A program made the position numbers and the translations under genes. Of a stretch of DNA of 55,594 bases, positions 1-10,582 are shown one piece after another. The stretch spans positions 1-55,594 of the forward strand of contig NZ_QHJY01000026.1 in assembly GCF_003185805.1 (NCBI RefSeq), written 5' to 3'. The notes beneath the pieces are model-generated. The model had not been told where the DNA came from. It made no database searches and saw nothing but the letters and a program-made list of their open reading frames with translations. The stretch is from Caulobacter sp. D5 (GTDB lineage Bacteria; Pseudomonadota; Alphaproteobacteria; Caulobacterales; Caulobacteraceae). How positions within the stretch are numbered: position 1 is the first letter of the stretch; each line of letters starts with the position of its first letter.

Positions 1-591
1 CTTGAACACGCCGCGGAACTGGGTGGTGATGGTCGAGACGTCGTGGTGGTGCACGCCGCGGGTGCTCATGCACTGATGCTCGGCGTCGATCAGCACGGCC
101 ACGCCGGCCGCCGAGAGGTGGTCTTCGATGGCGTCGGCGACCTGCATGGTCATGGTCTCTTGCGTCTGCAGGCGCTTGGCGAAGATCTCGACCAGGCGCG
201 CCAGCTTCGACAGGCCGACGACCTTGCCGGTGGGCATGTAAGCCACCCAGGCCTTGCCCAGGAACGGCGCCATGTGGTGCTCGCAGTGGCTCTGCACGTC
301 GATGCCGCGCAGCATGACCATGTCGTCATAGCCCTGCACGTCCTCGAAGGTGCGCGACAGCTCCTTGGCCGGATCGCCCGTATAGCCGGCGAACCACTCG
401 CCATAGGCGTCGACCACACGCTGGGGCGTGTCGAGCAGGCCCTCGCGGTCGGGATTGTCGCCGGCCCAGGCCAACAGGGTCCGCACCGCGGCCATGGCCT
501 CGTCTCGGGAGGGGCGCTGGGCGGGTTCAAGATCAAGACCGGCATTATCGTCAGAGCCGATCAGGGTTCGCTCGCGGGTCAGTGCGTCCAT
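1..591 (-). CDS. folE: GTP cyclohydrolase I, C-terminus cut by the window edge
   Basis: This enzyme converts GTP to 7,8-dihydroneopterin triphosphate, the first step of folate and pterin synthesis in the cytoplasm. The minus strand from the ATG at 591 stays open for 197 codons to the edge. It shows the family core: SHCEHHM at residues 101-107 and AEHQCMSTRGVHHH at 170-183. C103, H106 and C174 are the expected zinc ligands. The family is usually about 200 residues, so only a few residues and the stop should be missing. It is divergent from cysS, with about 190 bases between the two starts. Identification is secure; the start is the first ATG that gives a normal N-terminal extension. Confidence 0.95.
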   Translation of the reverse strand, partial: MDALTRERTLIGSDDNAGLDLEPAQRPSRDEAMAAVRTLLAWAGDNPDREGLLDTPQRVVDAYGEWFAGYTGDPAKELSRTFEDVQGYDDMVMLRGIDVQSHCEHHMAPFLGKAWVAYMPTGKVVGLSKLARLVEIFAKRLQTQETMTMQVADAIEDHLSAAGVAVLIDAEHQCMSTRGVHHHDVSTITTQFRGVFK

Positions 592-626
592 GTTTTCGAA
601 GGGGGCTTTCCACGGGCTGAGTTGCG

Positions 627-647
627 CCGGAGCGCCGTTCGCTCCGG
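627..647. other. Hairpin in the folE-cysS divergent intergenic region
   Basis: CCGGAGCG and CGCTCCGG form a perfect 8-bp stem around a five-base loop. It lies 36 bases upstream of the folE start and has no T-run, so it could be a leader structure or a repeat remnant. No function is assigned. Confidence 0.35.
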
Positions 648-783
648 AATTACGCGTGCCACCCGTTAAAGGGCGCGCCTCTCACGTCGCAAAGACGTGG
701 TTCGAAGGCTCGCTCCCCGCTATATGGGTCCGGTTTTTCGTTCCGACAACACCCTTCCGCTGCGTCAAGGCGACCGAGTTTTC

Positions 784-2175
<1,392 letters not shown>

Positions 2176-2186
2176 ATCTCAAGATG

Positions 2187-2204
2187 CTCCCCCTTCAGGG
2201 GGAG
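2187..2204. repeat. Short CTCCCCC/GGGGGAG palindrome
   Basis: CTCCCCC (2187-2193), loop TTCA, GGGGGAG (2198-2204). It lies between the convergent ends of cysS and the glycosyltransferase gene, and could act as a weak bidirectional terminator, although there is no T-run. It belongs to the same sequence style as the palindromes near 8,510, 10,470 and 10,565. Confidence 0.5.
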
Positions 2205-2211
2205 GATCTCG

Positions 2212-3795
2212 TCACCGCGCCGTGCTGCCACCCTTCTCCGGATTCGGCGGCAGTCCCGTCTTCGGGTCGCGGGCCACCGGCGCGAAGCCCTCGGCGATGA
2301 ACAGGTCGGTGCGCCGCACGCGCTTGCGATCAAGCCGCACACGGACGATCTCGTCGCCCGAGGTCGCCTTGAAGTCCTGCTCGATCTTGGCCTTGTAGAC
2401 GCCCTCCAGGCTGGCGATCAGCGTGCGCTCGCCATAGGCCTTGGTCATCGGGGCCTCGGTCTCGGCCTGGTTCTGCGGATGGGCCTCGTGCACCCAGATG
2501 CGCAGCGGCGGGGCGCCGACCGTGCCCCAGTAGTCGCGTCCGTAATAGGCCGCCACGTTGAACAGGAAGCGGTCGTCGACGGCCACCGAGGTCAGGCGTG
2601 CGCCGGCCTGCTCCTCGCGGGCCCGGTTGATGATCGCCTGCACCGTCTGGTCCCAGCCGCGCACCCGCTTGAAGCTGTTGGCCAGGCCGATGCCGTCGGC
2701 CAGGCGCGGGCTGATCAGGCAGGCCAGGAACAGGGCGGCGAACGCCGCTTGCAGGGCCAGGCCCCCGGCCAGCCAGCGCCGGGCGCTCCAGCGCACCATC
2801 CAGCCGGCGACCAGCACCGAGCCGGCGACATAGGCCGCCGCGGCCCAGTTGGCGTTGGCGCGGCTGACGAAGGCCTGGCCGGCCACGGTCAGCAGCGGCG
2901 GCAGAGCAAAGCACAGCAGCAGCACGTCGGCCGGCTGAAGGCGCTTGCGCGCCGCCAGCACGATCCCGCCGCCCAGCAGCACGCCGAAGGGCAGGGGGCC
3001 GAACACCCCGAACTGCGAGCCGACGAACTCGACCAGCTCGCGCGGATTGAACAGCGACTTGGCGCCCCAGTTGGCGTTGGCGGCCGTGTGCTCGACCGTG
3101 GCGAACTTGTGGGCGGCGTTCCAGATCAGGTTGGGCGCGAAGATGGCGATCAGCACGCCGAAGAAGGCCAGGCCCATCGGCCAGGTCCAGGCCTTGCGGG
3201 CCTCCCGTGACAGGGCCAGGTGCGCGCCGATGCTGAACAGCACGTAGATCGCCGCGTACTTCGACAGGAAGGCCAGGCCCAGGGCCGCGCCCAGGCCGGC
3301 GGCGGTCAGCAGGCGCTCGCGCGGGGTCCTGGCCGCCGGCAGCGAGACATAGGCCCAGATGGTCAGGGCCAGGAAGAACAGCAGCGGCGCGTCGGTGCCG
3401 ATCACGCCCGACGACAGCTGCACGCCCGGCATCAGGGCATAGACGCCGGCGGCCGCCAGGCCGGTCCAGCCGCCGTACAGGCGCCGGGCGATGCGGTGGA
3501 CGATCAGGGCCGTGGCGCCGTGCAGCAGCGGCGCGCCCAGCCGCAGCCAACCCTCCGTGTCGCCGCCGATCTGGGTGGTCAGCCAGATCACCCAGGCGAT
3601 CATCGGCGGCTTGGAATAGTAGCCGAAATCCAGGGTCCGCGACCAAAGCCAGTACTGCGCCTCGTCGGGGTACAGCTCCAGCGGCGTGGAAAAAATCGCC
3701 AGTACCCGGACGATCGTCAGCAGGGCGACGCCGATGAGGGTCAGGCGCCACGCGCGGGCTGCGGAATCTTCGGCGGCGTAGGGGGGCGCGGTCAT
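2212..3795 (-). CDS. GT39/ArnT-like membrane glycosyltransferase
   Basis: A 527-residue polytopic inner-membrane protein of the dolichyl-phosphate-mannose mannosyltransferase/ArnT superfamily (GT39/GT83 type), which moves a sugar from a polyprenyl phosphate carrier to lipid or protein on the periplasmic side. The first transmembrane helix (about residues 18-36) is followed by the diagnostic acidic pair D44-E45 in LYPDEAQYW and then YYSKPPM, typical of the first periplasmic loop. At least ten hydrophobic segments follow, and the last 130 or so residues are soluble. I chose the ATG at 3795 over the one 16 codons upstream because it directly precedes the conserved region. The acceptor cannot be told from sequence. 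Confidence 0.85.
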   Translation of the reverse strand: MTAPPYAAEDSAARAWRLTLIGVALLTIVRVLAIFSTPLELYPDEAQYWLWSRTLDFGYYSKPPMIAWVIWLTTQIGGDTEGWLRLGAPLLHGATALIVHRIARRLYGGWTGLAAAGVYALMPGVQLSSGVIGTDAPLLFFLALTIWAYVSLPAARTPRERLLTAAGLGAALGLAFLSKYAAIYVLFSIGAHLALSREARKAWTWPMGLAFFGVLIAIFAPNLIWNAAHKFATVEHTAANANWGAKSLFNPRELVEFVGSQFGVFGPLPFGVLLGGGIVLAARKRLQPADVLLLCFALPPLLTVAGQAFVSRANANWAAAAYVAGSVLVAGWMVRWSARRWLAGGLALQAAFAALFLACLISPRLADGIGLANSFKRVRGWDQTVQAIINRAREEQAGARLTSVAVDDRFLFNVAAYYGRDYWGTVGAPPLRIWVHEAHPQNQAETEAPMTKAYGERTLIASLEGVYKAKIEQDFKATSGDEIVRVRLDRKRVRRTDLFIAEGFAPVARDPKTGLPPNPEKGGSTAR

Positions 3796-3985
3796 GACGC
3801 GCTTCTTAGCGAAGTAAGGGAAATCTGACCAATTGTTCCGCAAGCGACTGATCGATGTGGCAGATTCTGGGCCATCGTGGCCTTTCCGTCACCAAACCTT
3901 CTAAATGTTTCGCTACACCGCCCAAACGATGCGGTTCGATGCTCGTTTTTCCGAACTTGTGTCAAAGAATGAGGGGATCATTGGA

Positions 3986-6466
3986 ATGAACACGAAAAAA
4001 ATCGCCTGCCTGGCGTCGACCGCGCTGGTCGGCAGCCTGCTGGCGGCGACGGCCGCTATGGCCCAGTCGACCGCCTCGACCGAACTGGACGCGATCGTCG
4101 TCACCGCCAGCACCCGTCCGAAGACGGTCGATGGCATGATCACCGCCGAGACGGTCGCCAAGACCCGCACCACGGTGTCGCAGGAATTCCTGCAGACCCA
4201 GGTTCCCGGCCAGACCGTCATCCAGTCGCTGAACATCCTGGTGCCGGGCCTGAACTTCACCAACACCGACCCGTACGGCTCGTCGGGCGGCAACATCCGT
4301 CTGCACGGCTTCGACGGCAACCGCGTCGCCCTGACCTTCGACGGCATGCCGCTGAACGACACCGGCAACTACGCGACCTACACCAACCAGCTGCCCGACT
4401 CCGAAATCATCGGCAGCGCCTCGGTCAACACCGGCTCGACCGACGTCGACAGCCCGACCGCGGCCAGCACCGGCGGCACCATCGGCATCTCCACCCTGAC
4501 GCCGTCGAAGGAAGCCGGCGCCTGGGTCCAGGCCAGCATCGGCAGCTTCGACTACAAGCGCTACGCGGCCTTCGTCGAAAGCGGCGAAGTGGGTCCGTGG
4601 GGCACCCGCATGTGGGCTGAAGCCTCGTATCAGCGCTACGACAAGTTCAAGGGCCGCGGCGAGATCTACAAGCGCCAGGTCAACGCCAAGATCTACCAGC
4701 CGATCGGCGACGGCACCGACTTCATCAGCCTGGCGGTGCACTACAACGTCAACCGCAACAACGCCTACAACGGTCCGAACCTGCGCACCGCCACGGGCAA
4801 GCTGCCGGACGGCACCGACGCCCCGAACCAGACCTCGGTCCAGGGCTGGGAAGTCGACTTCAACAACGACTACGTGCCGATCACCTCGGCCGGCGTCGAT
4901 AACGCCGCCAACTCCAACTACTGGGGTCTGCGGATCAACCCGTCGAACACCGGCAACATCCGCGGCCAGTCGAAGTTCACCATCGCCAACGGCCTGACCC
5001 TGACGGTCGACCCGTCGTTCCAGTACACCCTGGCCAACGGCGGCACGCAGAACACCCTGCTGTCGGAAACCAACGCCCAGCTTAAGGGCACCAGCGCCAA
5101 CGGCGTCGACCTGAACGGCGACGGCGACACCAACGACACGGTGCGGGTCATGAACCCGAGCAACACCAACACCCGTCGTTACGGCCTGCTCACCTCGCTG
5201 ATCTGGAAGCTGAACGACAACAACGCCTTCCGCGTCGGCTACACCCTCGACTACGGCCGCCACCGCCAGACCGGCGAATACGGCTACATCGACTTCGACG
5301 GCACCCCGACCTACCAGAGCTGGTTCGGCGGCAAGGACGGCCACGGCGACAAGATCGTGACCGCCGACGGCAAGAGCTTCATGCGCGCTCGCGACCGCTT
5401 CTCGATCGCCACCCTGAACCAGGTCAGCGTCGAGTACCGGGGCAAGTTCCTGGAAGACAACCTGAACCTCAGCGTCGGCCTGCGCGCGCCGTTCTTCAAG
5501 CGCGAGCTGAACCAGTTCTGCTACTCGCAGAACGCTTCGAGCACCGTGCGCTGCACCACCGAAACCCCCAGCACCCCGCTGGCCAACGGCAACGTGACCT
5601 TCGCGTCGACTGGTACGACCCAGTTCATCGCGCCCTACTCGCGCACCCTGAAGTACGATGACGTGCTGCCCAACGTCGGTGTCAGCTATCGCTTCGGCGA
5701 CGCCAGCTCGATCTACGGCAGCTACGCTGAATCGACCTCGCTGCCGCGTACGGACAACCTCTACACGGTGCTCCGCGCGGCCAACAACGCCATCGTCACC
5801 ACCGGCGTCCAGCCCGAAACCAGCACCACCTTCGAAGGCGGCTATCGCTACCAGAGCGGCGCGATCATCGCTTCGGCCAGCGCCTGGGCGACCCAGTTCG
5901 AAAACCGGATCGTCAGCTCGTACGATCAGGATCTGGGCATCAGCATCGACCGCAACGTCGGCAAGGTGAAGCAGTACGGCTTCGACGCCTCGATCGGCTT
6001 CAAGCCGGTGGACTACCTGGCGGCCTACTTCTCGTTCTCGTACAACGACAGCGAAGTGCAGGATAACATCGCCATCTCCTCGACCACCTTCGCCGCCACC
6101 AAGGGCAAGGAACTGGTCGAGACCCCGCACGTCACCTTCTCGAACCGCATGGAATGGGAAGTCGTCGAGGGCCTGACCCTGGGCGCCCAGACCAAGTACG
6201 TCGGCGAGCGTTGGGTCACCGACGTCAACGACCTGAAGGTCCCGTCCTACATCACGACGGACGTGGACGTGCGCTTCGAGCTGGAGCGCTTCGGTTACAA
6301 GAACTCGAACATCCAGCTGAACGTGATCAACCTGTTCGACAAGAACTACTACGGCAACCTCGGCACCAACACGAGCGCGACCCCGGGCTCGCCCGGCTAC
6401 AGCCGTTCGTTCGCCAGCATCGGCGCCCCGCGCACGGTGACCCTGACGCTCCGCGCCGGCTTCTAA
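3986..6466 (+). CDS. TonB-dependent outer-membrane receptor
   Basis: An 826-residue outer-membrane receptor that imports a scarce ligand using TonB energy. Residues 1-27 are a signal peptide (MNTKKIACLAST, cleaved after AMAQ). A TonB-box-like segment (DAIVVTAS) and a plug domain follow, with the plug motif around SGGNIRLHGFDGNRVALTFDGMP, then the beta-barrel, ending in the aromatic TLTLRAGF typical of outer-membrane barrels. The ATG at 3986 has GAGGGGAT nine bases or so upstream and gives the signal peptide; the frame opens earlier at 3905. It is divergent from the glycosyltransferase and ends in a strong terminator. The ligand is not evident; it resembles Fe-siderophore or metal receptors more than SusC-type proteins. 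Confidence 0.93.
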   Translation: MNTKKIACLASTALVGSLLAATAAMAQSTASTELDAIVVTASTRPKTVDGMITAETVAKTRTTVSQEFLQTQVPGQTVIQSLNILVPGLNFTNTDPYGSSGGNIRLHGFDGNRVALTFDGMPLNDTGNYATYTNQLPDSEIIGSASVNTGSTDVDSPTAASTGGTIGISTLTPSKEAGAWVQASIGSFDYKRYAAFVESGEVGPWGTRMWAEASYQRYDKFKGRGEIYKRQVNAKIYQPIGDGTDFISLAVHYNVNRNNAYNGPNLRTATGKLPDGTDAPNQTSVQGWEVDFNNDYVPITSAGVDNAANSNYWGLRINPSNTGNIRGQSKFTIANGLTLTVDPSFQYTLANGGTQNTLLSETNAQLKGTSANGVDLNGDGDTNDTVRVMNPSNTNTRRYGLLTSLIWKLNDNNAFRVGYTLDYGRHRQTGEYGYIDFDGTPTYQSWFGGKDGHGDKIVTADGKSFMRARDRFSIATLNQVSVEYRGKFLEDNLNLSVGLRAPFFKRELNQFCYSQNASSTVRCTTETPSTPLANGNVTFASTGTTQFIAPYSRTLKYDDVLPNVGVSYRFGDASSIYGSYAESTSLPRTDNLYTVLRAANNAIVTTGVQPETSTTFEGGYRYQSGAIIASASAWATQFENRIVSSYDQDLGISIDRNVGKVKQYGFDASIGFKPVDYLAAYFSFSYNDSEVQDNIAISSTTFAATKGKELVETPHVTFSNRMEWEVVEGLTLGAQTKYVGERWVTDVNDLKVPSYITTDVDVRFELERFGYKNSNIQLNVINLFDKNYYGNLGTNTSATPGSPGYSRSFASIGAPRTVTLTLRAGF

Positions 6467-6494
6467 GCCTCCGCAAGCTTCGCAAGACGGGGAA

Positions 6495-6521
6495 GGGCGG
6501 CTCTTCGGAGCCGCCCTTTTT
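6495..6521 (+). terminator. Rho-independent terminator of the TonB receptor gene
   Basis: GGGCGGCTC (6495-6503), TTCG tetraloop, GAGCCGCCC (6508-6516), then TTTTT. A 9-bp GC-rich perfect stem with a T-run, 29 bases after the stop codon. Confidence 0.93.
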
Positions 6522-6612
6522 CTTTTGTCGCACCAATTTGCTAGAAGGCGCGCTTGACCCTTCGACCCCCAGGGGCCATCTGCGCCCCCTCTTGTTGACC
6601 AGGCTTTCGAAA

Positions 6613-7617
6613 ATGACCCTCACCGTTCCCGCCGAGTGGGCTCCGCACCGCGCCATGTGGCTGGGTTTCCCCAGCCATGGCGAGCTCTGGCAGGAAGACC
6701 TCGAGCAGGCGCAAGCTGAGGTCGCCGACCTCGCCCGCGCCCTGGCCGGCCCGGGCGGCGAGCGCGTGCGCCTGATGGTCGTCGGCGACGAGGCCGAGGA
6801 AGCGGCGAAAGCCCTGCTCTCCGACACCACCGTCGAGATCGTCCGCGGCCAGTTCGGCGACATCTGGCTGCGCGACACCGGCCCGATCTTCACCGCCGGC
6901 GGTGACGGCGCTTCGGCCGCCGGCTTCAAGTTCAACGGCTGGGGCGGCAAGTACGACCTGGAGGGCGACGACATCGTCGCCGAGCAGATCGCCGCCGCCT
7001 CGGGCGCGCCGCTGGTCCGCAACGACTTCATCCTCGAAGGCGGCGCCGTCGACCATGACGGCCTGGGCACCGTACTGACCACCCGCCAGTGCGTGCTGAA
7101 CGAAAACCGCAACGAAGGCTGGGACGAAGCTTCCGCCACCTCGGCCCTGGCCGCCGCGCTCGGCGCCAAGAAGGTGCTGTGGCTGGGCGATGGCCTGCTC
7201 AACGACCACACCGACGGCCACGTCGACAACCTGGCCCGCTTCGTCGCGCCCGGCGTGGTCGCCTGCCCGATGGCCTTCGGCGCCGACGATCCCAACGCCG
7301 AGGTCTATGCCGAGACCGCCCGCCTGCTGGGCTCGATGACCGACAGCCGCGGCTCGCCGCTGCAGGTCGTGCGCATCCCCTCGCCGGGCCGCATCCTCGA
7401 CGAGGACGGCGAGCCGATCCCGGCCTCGCACATGAACTTCCTGATCGCCAACGAGGCGGTGATCGTGCCGATCTACGCCGAGGAGTCCGGCGCCTTCGCC
7501 GTCGAGGTGATCAAGGGCCTGTTCCCCGAGCGCCAGGTCATCGGCCTGGCCTCGACCGCGATCCTGACGGGCGGCGGCTCGTTCCACTGCATCAGCCAGC
7601 AAGAACCCGAGGAGTAA
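6613..7617 (+). CDS. aguA: Agmatine deiminase
   Basis: Hydrolyses agmatine to N-carbamoylputrescine and ammonia, a step in putrescine synthesis from arginine. The 334-residue protein belongs to the porphyromonas-type peptidyl-arginine deiminase fold: WLRDTGPIF near residue 85, DHTDGHVD at 198-205 with the catalytic Asp/His, and the nucleophile C326 in GGGSFHCISQQEP at the C-terminus. The ATG at 6613 gives the usual N-terminal AEWAPHRAMWLGFP; the frame is open far upstream through the end of the receptor gene, which is not coding in this frame. The next gene starts seven bases after the stop, so the two form an operon. Confidence 0.95.
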   Translation: MTLTVPAEWAPHRAMWLGFPSHGELWQEDLEQAQAEVADLARALAGPGGERVRLMVVGDEAEEAAKALLSDTTVEIVRGQFGDIWLRDTGPIFTAGGDGASAAGFKFNGWGGKYDLEGDDIVAEQIAAASGAPLVRNDFILEGGAVDHDGLGTVLTTRQCVLNENRNEGWDEASATSALAAALGAKKVLWLGDGLLNDHTDGHVDNLARFVAPGVVACPMAFGADDPNAEVYAETARLLGSMTDSRGSPLQVVRIPSPGRILDEDGEPIPASHMNFLIANEAVIVPIYAEESGAFAVEVIKGLFPERQVIGLASTAILTGGGSFHCISQQEPEE

Positions 7618-7623
7618 GTCCGC

Positions 7624-8505
<882 letters not shown>

Positions 8506-8507
8506 GT

Positions 8508-8670
8508 CCTTCTCCCCTTGCGGGAGAAGGTGTCGGCGAATGCCGACGGATGAGGGGACTCTCAAAAGTCAGACGCCGCGACAGCTGATCAGCCGTCGCG
8601 GCGTTTTGCGTTCGCGCGACCCCTCACCCGACCTCCTTCGGAGGCCACCCTCTCCCGCAAGGGGAGAGGG
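8508..8670. repeat. Inverted pair of palindromic units
   Basis: The left unit CCTTCTCCC (8508-8516)/GGGAGAAGG (8522-8530) and the right unit CCCTCTCCC (8648-8656)/GGGAGAGGG (8662-8670) are each perfect 9-bp hairpins with mutually complementary loops (CTTGC and GCAAG). The inner flanks are also inverted: GGATGAGGGG near 8529 against CCCCTCACCC near 8621. The whole is a composite inverted element of the kind scattered in Caulobacter and rhizobial intergenic regions. No ORF lies inside. Confidence 0.75.
8573..8607 (+). terminator. Likely terminator after aguAB
   Basis: ACGCCGCGAC (8573-8582) pairs with GTCGCGGCGT (8595-8604), and the 12-base loop itself holds GCT..AGC. The second arm runs into TTTT (8604-8607). 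It lies inside the composite repeat and would end the aguAB transcript. Confidence 0.7.
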
Positions 8671-8685
8671 ACGCTTGACTCATCC

Positions 8686-8732
8686 ATAACTCCGTAGTTA
8701 TCAATAACCCATAGCCAACCGGTTATCGATAA
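8686..8732. promoter_or_regulatory. Palindromic operator array before the arsR-type gene
   Basis: Three AT-rich palindromes are packed into 47 bases: ATAACT-CCGT-AGTTAT (8686-8701), GTTAT-CA-ATAAC (8697-8708) and TTATCGATAA (8723-8732). The last one ends four bases before the start codon of the ArsR-family gene. Imperfect inverted repeats of this size are the usual binding sites of these dimeric repressors, so autoregulation is likely. No Shine-Dalgarno sequence is visible before the gene, which suggests a leaderless or very short leader transcript. Confidence 0.65.
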
Positions 8733-8736
8733 GCGC

Positions 8737-9060
8737 ATGACCCCCGCCCCCGACGACCTCTTCCGCACCCTCGCCGATCCCACCCGCCGGGCGCTGTTCG
8801 AGCGGCTGTGCCGCGAGGGCGAGCAGACGGTGGGGGCGCTGACGCGCGAGGCCGGGGTCTCGCAGCCGGCGGTGTCCAAGCACCTGGCCGTGCTCAAGCA
8901 GGCGGGCCTCGTCACCGACCGCCACGCCGGCCGCCAGACCCACTACAGCGCCCGCCTCGAGGCCCTGTCGCCCCTGGTCGACTGGACCCGCCGCATGGCC
9001 GGCTTCTGGGAGAGCCGCTTCGACCGGCTGGAGGACCTTTTGAACAGGATGGACCAATGA
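8737..9060 (+). CDS. ArsR-family winged-helix regulator
   Basis: A 107-residue DNA-binding protein, almost all of it one winged helix-turn-helix domain: LFRTLADPTRRALFERL at the N-terminus, then the recognition helix in VSQPAVSKHLAVLKQAGLV and the wing RHAGRQTHYS. It lacks the cysteine pair of metal-sensing ArsR proteins, and fits the metal-independent subgroup that is encoded next to AHSA1/SRPBCC proteins. Its stop overlaps the next gene by four bases (ATGA). It is probably controlled by its own palindromic operator. Confidence 0.9.
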   Translation: MTPAPDDLFRTLADPTRRALFERLCREGEQTVGALTREAGVSQPAVSKHLAVLKQAGLVTDRHAGRQTHYSARLEALSPLVDWTRRMAGFWESRFDRLEDLLNRMDQ

Positions 9061-9485
9061 TCGACCAGACCGCCGACCTGCGCTCCGTCGTCGTCGAGCG
9101 CGACCTGCCGTTCCCGGCCGACAAGCTGTGGCGCGCCCTGACCCAGCCGCACCTGATCGAGGAGTGGCTGATGAAGTCCGACTTCGCCCCCGTGGTCGGC
9201 CACCGCTTCAACCTGCGCGGCGAGTGGGGCGGGGTGCTGGACTGCGAGGTGCTGGAGGTCGATCCGCCGAACTCGCTCTCCTACACCTGGAACCACGCCC
9301 ACCCCGACCCGGCCTACGCCCTGACCAGCGTCGTCACCTTCACCCTGACGCCGACGGCCGCCGGCACCCACCTGCGCATGGAACAGTCCGGCTTCCGCCC
9401 CGACCAGAAACAGGCCTACGGCGGCGCCCACGCCGGCTGGAAGCAGTTCCTGGAGAAGCTGGAAGGGGTGTTGGGTCGGGATTGA
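9057..9485 (+). CDS. SRPBCC/AHSA1-type START-domain protein
   Basis: A 142-residue single-domain protein of the Bet v1-like START superfamily (activator-of-Hsp90-ATPase-like). Typical features are VERDLPFPADKLWRALTQP at the N-terminus, SDFAPVVGHRFNLR in the middle, and a C-terminal helix with GWKQFLEKLEGVL. The family binds hydrophobic ligands in a deep cavity; no ligand can be predicted. It overlaps the ArsR gene by ATGA, so the two are translationally coupled. This regulator-START pair is common in proteobacteria and may form a ligand-sensing unit. Confidence 0.9.
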   Translation: MIDQTADLRSVVVERDLPFPADKLWRALTQPHLIEEWLMKSDFAPVVGHRFNLRGEWGGVLDCEVLEVDPPNSLSYTWNHAHPDPAYALTSVVTFTLTPTAAGTHLRMEQSGFRPDQKQAYGGAHAGWKQFLEKLEGVLGRD

Positions 9486-9501
9486 GGGCGATACCCTCAC
9501 G

Positions 9502-9610
9502 CGTCATCCCGGCCGTAGCGTAGCGGAGAGCCGGGACCCAGGGGCGGACGCAGTGCGGTTGCCCCTGGGTCCCGGGTCTGCGGCGCTTTGCGCCTTCGCC
9601 CGGGATGACG
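9502..9610. repeat. Nested palindromic repeat element
   Basis: The outer arms CGTCATCCCG (9502-9511) and CGGGATGACG (9601-9610) are perfect inverted repeats. Inside them CCGGGACCCAGGGGC (9531-9545) pairs with GCCCCTGGGTCCCGG (9561-9575), a perfect 15-bp stem. It ends 24 bases before the next gene. This is the GTCATCCCGG...CCGGGATGAC interspersed repeat style of alphaproteobacteria, and it would fold into a long cruciform. The short open frame across it is an artefact. Confidence 0.85.
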
Positions 9611-9633
9611 AAGAATGGGGCAGGGAGAAAACG

Positions 9634-10050
9634 ATGGCGCAAACCCCCAAGCTGCTCTCCGGCGGCAATCCCCAGATCGCCAAGGGCGACGGCGAGGCCC
9701 CGATCCAGGCCTATGTCGCCGCCATGCCCGGCTGGAAGCGCGCGGTCGGCGCGCGCCTGGACGCCCTGATCACCGCCGCCGTCCCCGGCGTGCGCAAGGC
9801 CGTGAAGTGGAACTCGCCGTTCTACGGCGCGCCGGATGAGGACAAGAGCTGGTTCCTCAGCTTCCACGTCTACGCCCGCTACGTGAAGGTCGCCTTCTTC
9901 CGCGGCCAGGCCCTCGACCCCGTCCCGCCCGAACCGTCCAAGAGCGGCGATGTCCGCTATTTCCACATCCACGAAGGCGAGCCCCTCGACGAGGCCCTGC
10001 TCACCGCGTGGATCCAACAGGCCGCCGCCCTGCCCGGCGAGCGGCTCTAA
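9634..10050 (+). CDS. DUF1801 protein, first of two
   Basis: A 138-residue cytoplasmic protein of the DUF1801/YdhG-like family. Features seen are PIQAYVAAMPGWKR, the conserved VRKAVKWNSPFYG segment near residue 55, a WFLSFHVYARYVKVAFFRG strand pair, and a C-terminal DEALLTAWIQQAA helix. No biochemical role is established. The ATG at 9634 has GGGAG seven bases upstream; the open frame before it lies in a repeat. A second family member follows after 20 bases, so they probably share a transcript. Confidence 0.85.
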   Translation: MAQTPKLLSGGNPQIAKGDGEAPIQAYVAAMPGWKRAVGARLDALITAAVPGVRKAVKWNSPFYGAPDEDKSWFLSFHVYARYVKVAFFRGQALDPVPPEPSKSGDVRYFHIHEGEPLDEALLTAWIQQAAALPGERL

Positions 10051-10070
10051 GAAACGCACGAGGAAACGCC

Positions 10071-10457
10071 ATGACCGACACCGTCGAGGACGCCGCCAAA
10101 TATATCGATGACCGCATCGCCGGCCTCGCCGACTGGCGCGGCGAGGCTCTGGCCCGCATGCGCGGCCTGATCCACGAGGCCGATCCGCAGGTGCTCGAAG
10201 AGGTGAAGTGGCGCGGCACGCCTGTCTGGTCGCACGCCGGCATCCTCTGCACCGGTGAGACCTACAAGGCCTACATCAAGCTGACCTTCGCCAAGGGAGC
10301 CTCGCTGCCCGACCCCGCCGGCCTGTTCAATTCCAGCCTCGACGGCAACACCCGCCGCGCCATCGACATCCGCGAGGGTGAAACCGTCGATGCGGCGGCC
10401 TTCAAGGCCCTGATCCGCGCGGCGGTCGAGCTCAACACGGCGAAGAAGAAAAAGTAG
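10071..10457 (+). CDS. DUF1801 protein, second of two
   Basis: A 128-residue relative of the preceding gene: EDAAKYIDDRIAGLADWRGEAL, then VLEEVKWRGTPVWSHAG (aligned with VRKAVKWNSPFYG of its neighbour), KAYIKLTFAKGASL, and a lysine-rich C-terminal tail. The ATG at 10071 has GAGGAAA upstream. The tandem arrangement suggests an old duplication; the two are strongly diverged. The biochemical role is unknown. Confidence 0.85.
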   Translation: MTDTVEDAAKYIDDRIAGLADWRGEALARMRGLIHEADPQVLEEVKWRGTPVWSHAGILCTGETYKAYIKLTFAKGASLPDPAGLFNSSLDGNTRRAIDIREGETVDAAAFKALIRAAVELNTAKKKK

Positions 10458-10461
10458 CGCC

Positions 10462-10579
10462 CCCCTCCCCCTTGATGGGGGAGGGGCAGGGGTGGGGGTG
10501 ACCACGGCGGTGGAGGCCGCACACCGTTGCAAGCTCAGCAGCCCCCATCCCCGACCCTTCCCCCATCAAGGGGGAAGGG
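10462..10579. repeat. Two palindromes in inverted order
   Basis: CCCCTCCCCC-TTGAT-GGGGGAGGGG (10462-10486) and CCCTTCCCCC-ATCAA-GGGGGAAGGG (10555-10579) are perfect 10-bp hairpins whose loops are reverse complements. They separate two convergent genes and may terminate transcription from both sides. The second ends four bases from the permease stop codon. Confidence 0.8.
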
Positions 10580-10582
10580 AGA

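Noticed and set aside
3962-6130. 722-codon frame antisense to the TonB receptor
   Set aside because: Shadow of the receptor gene. The translated sequence is low-complexity Gly/Val/Asp/Arg with no domain.
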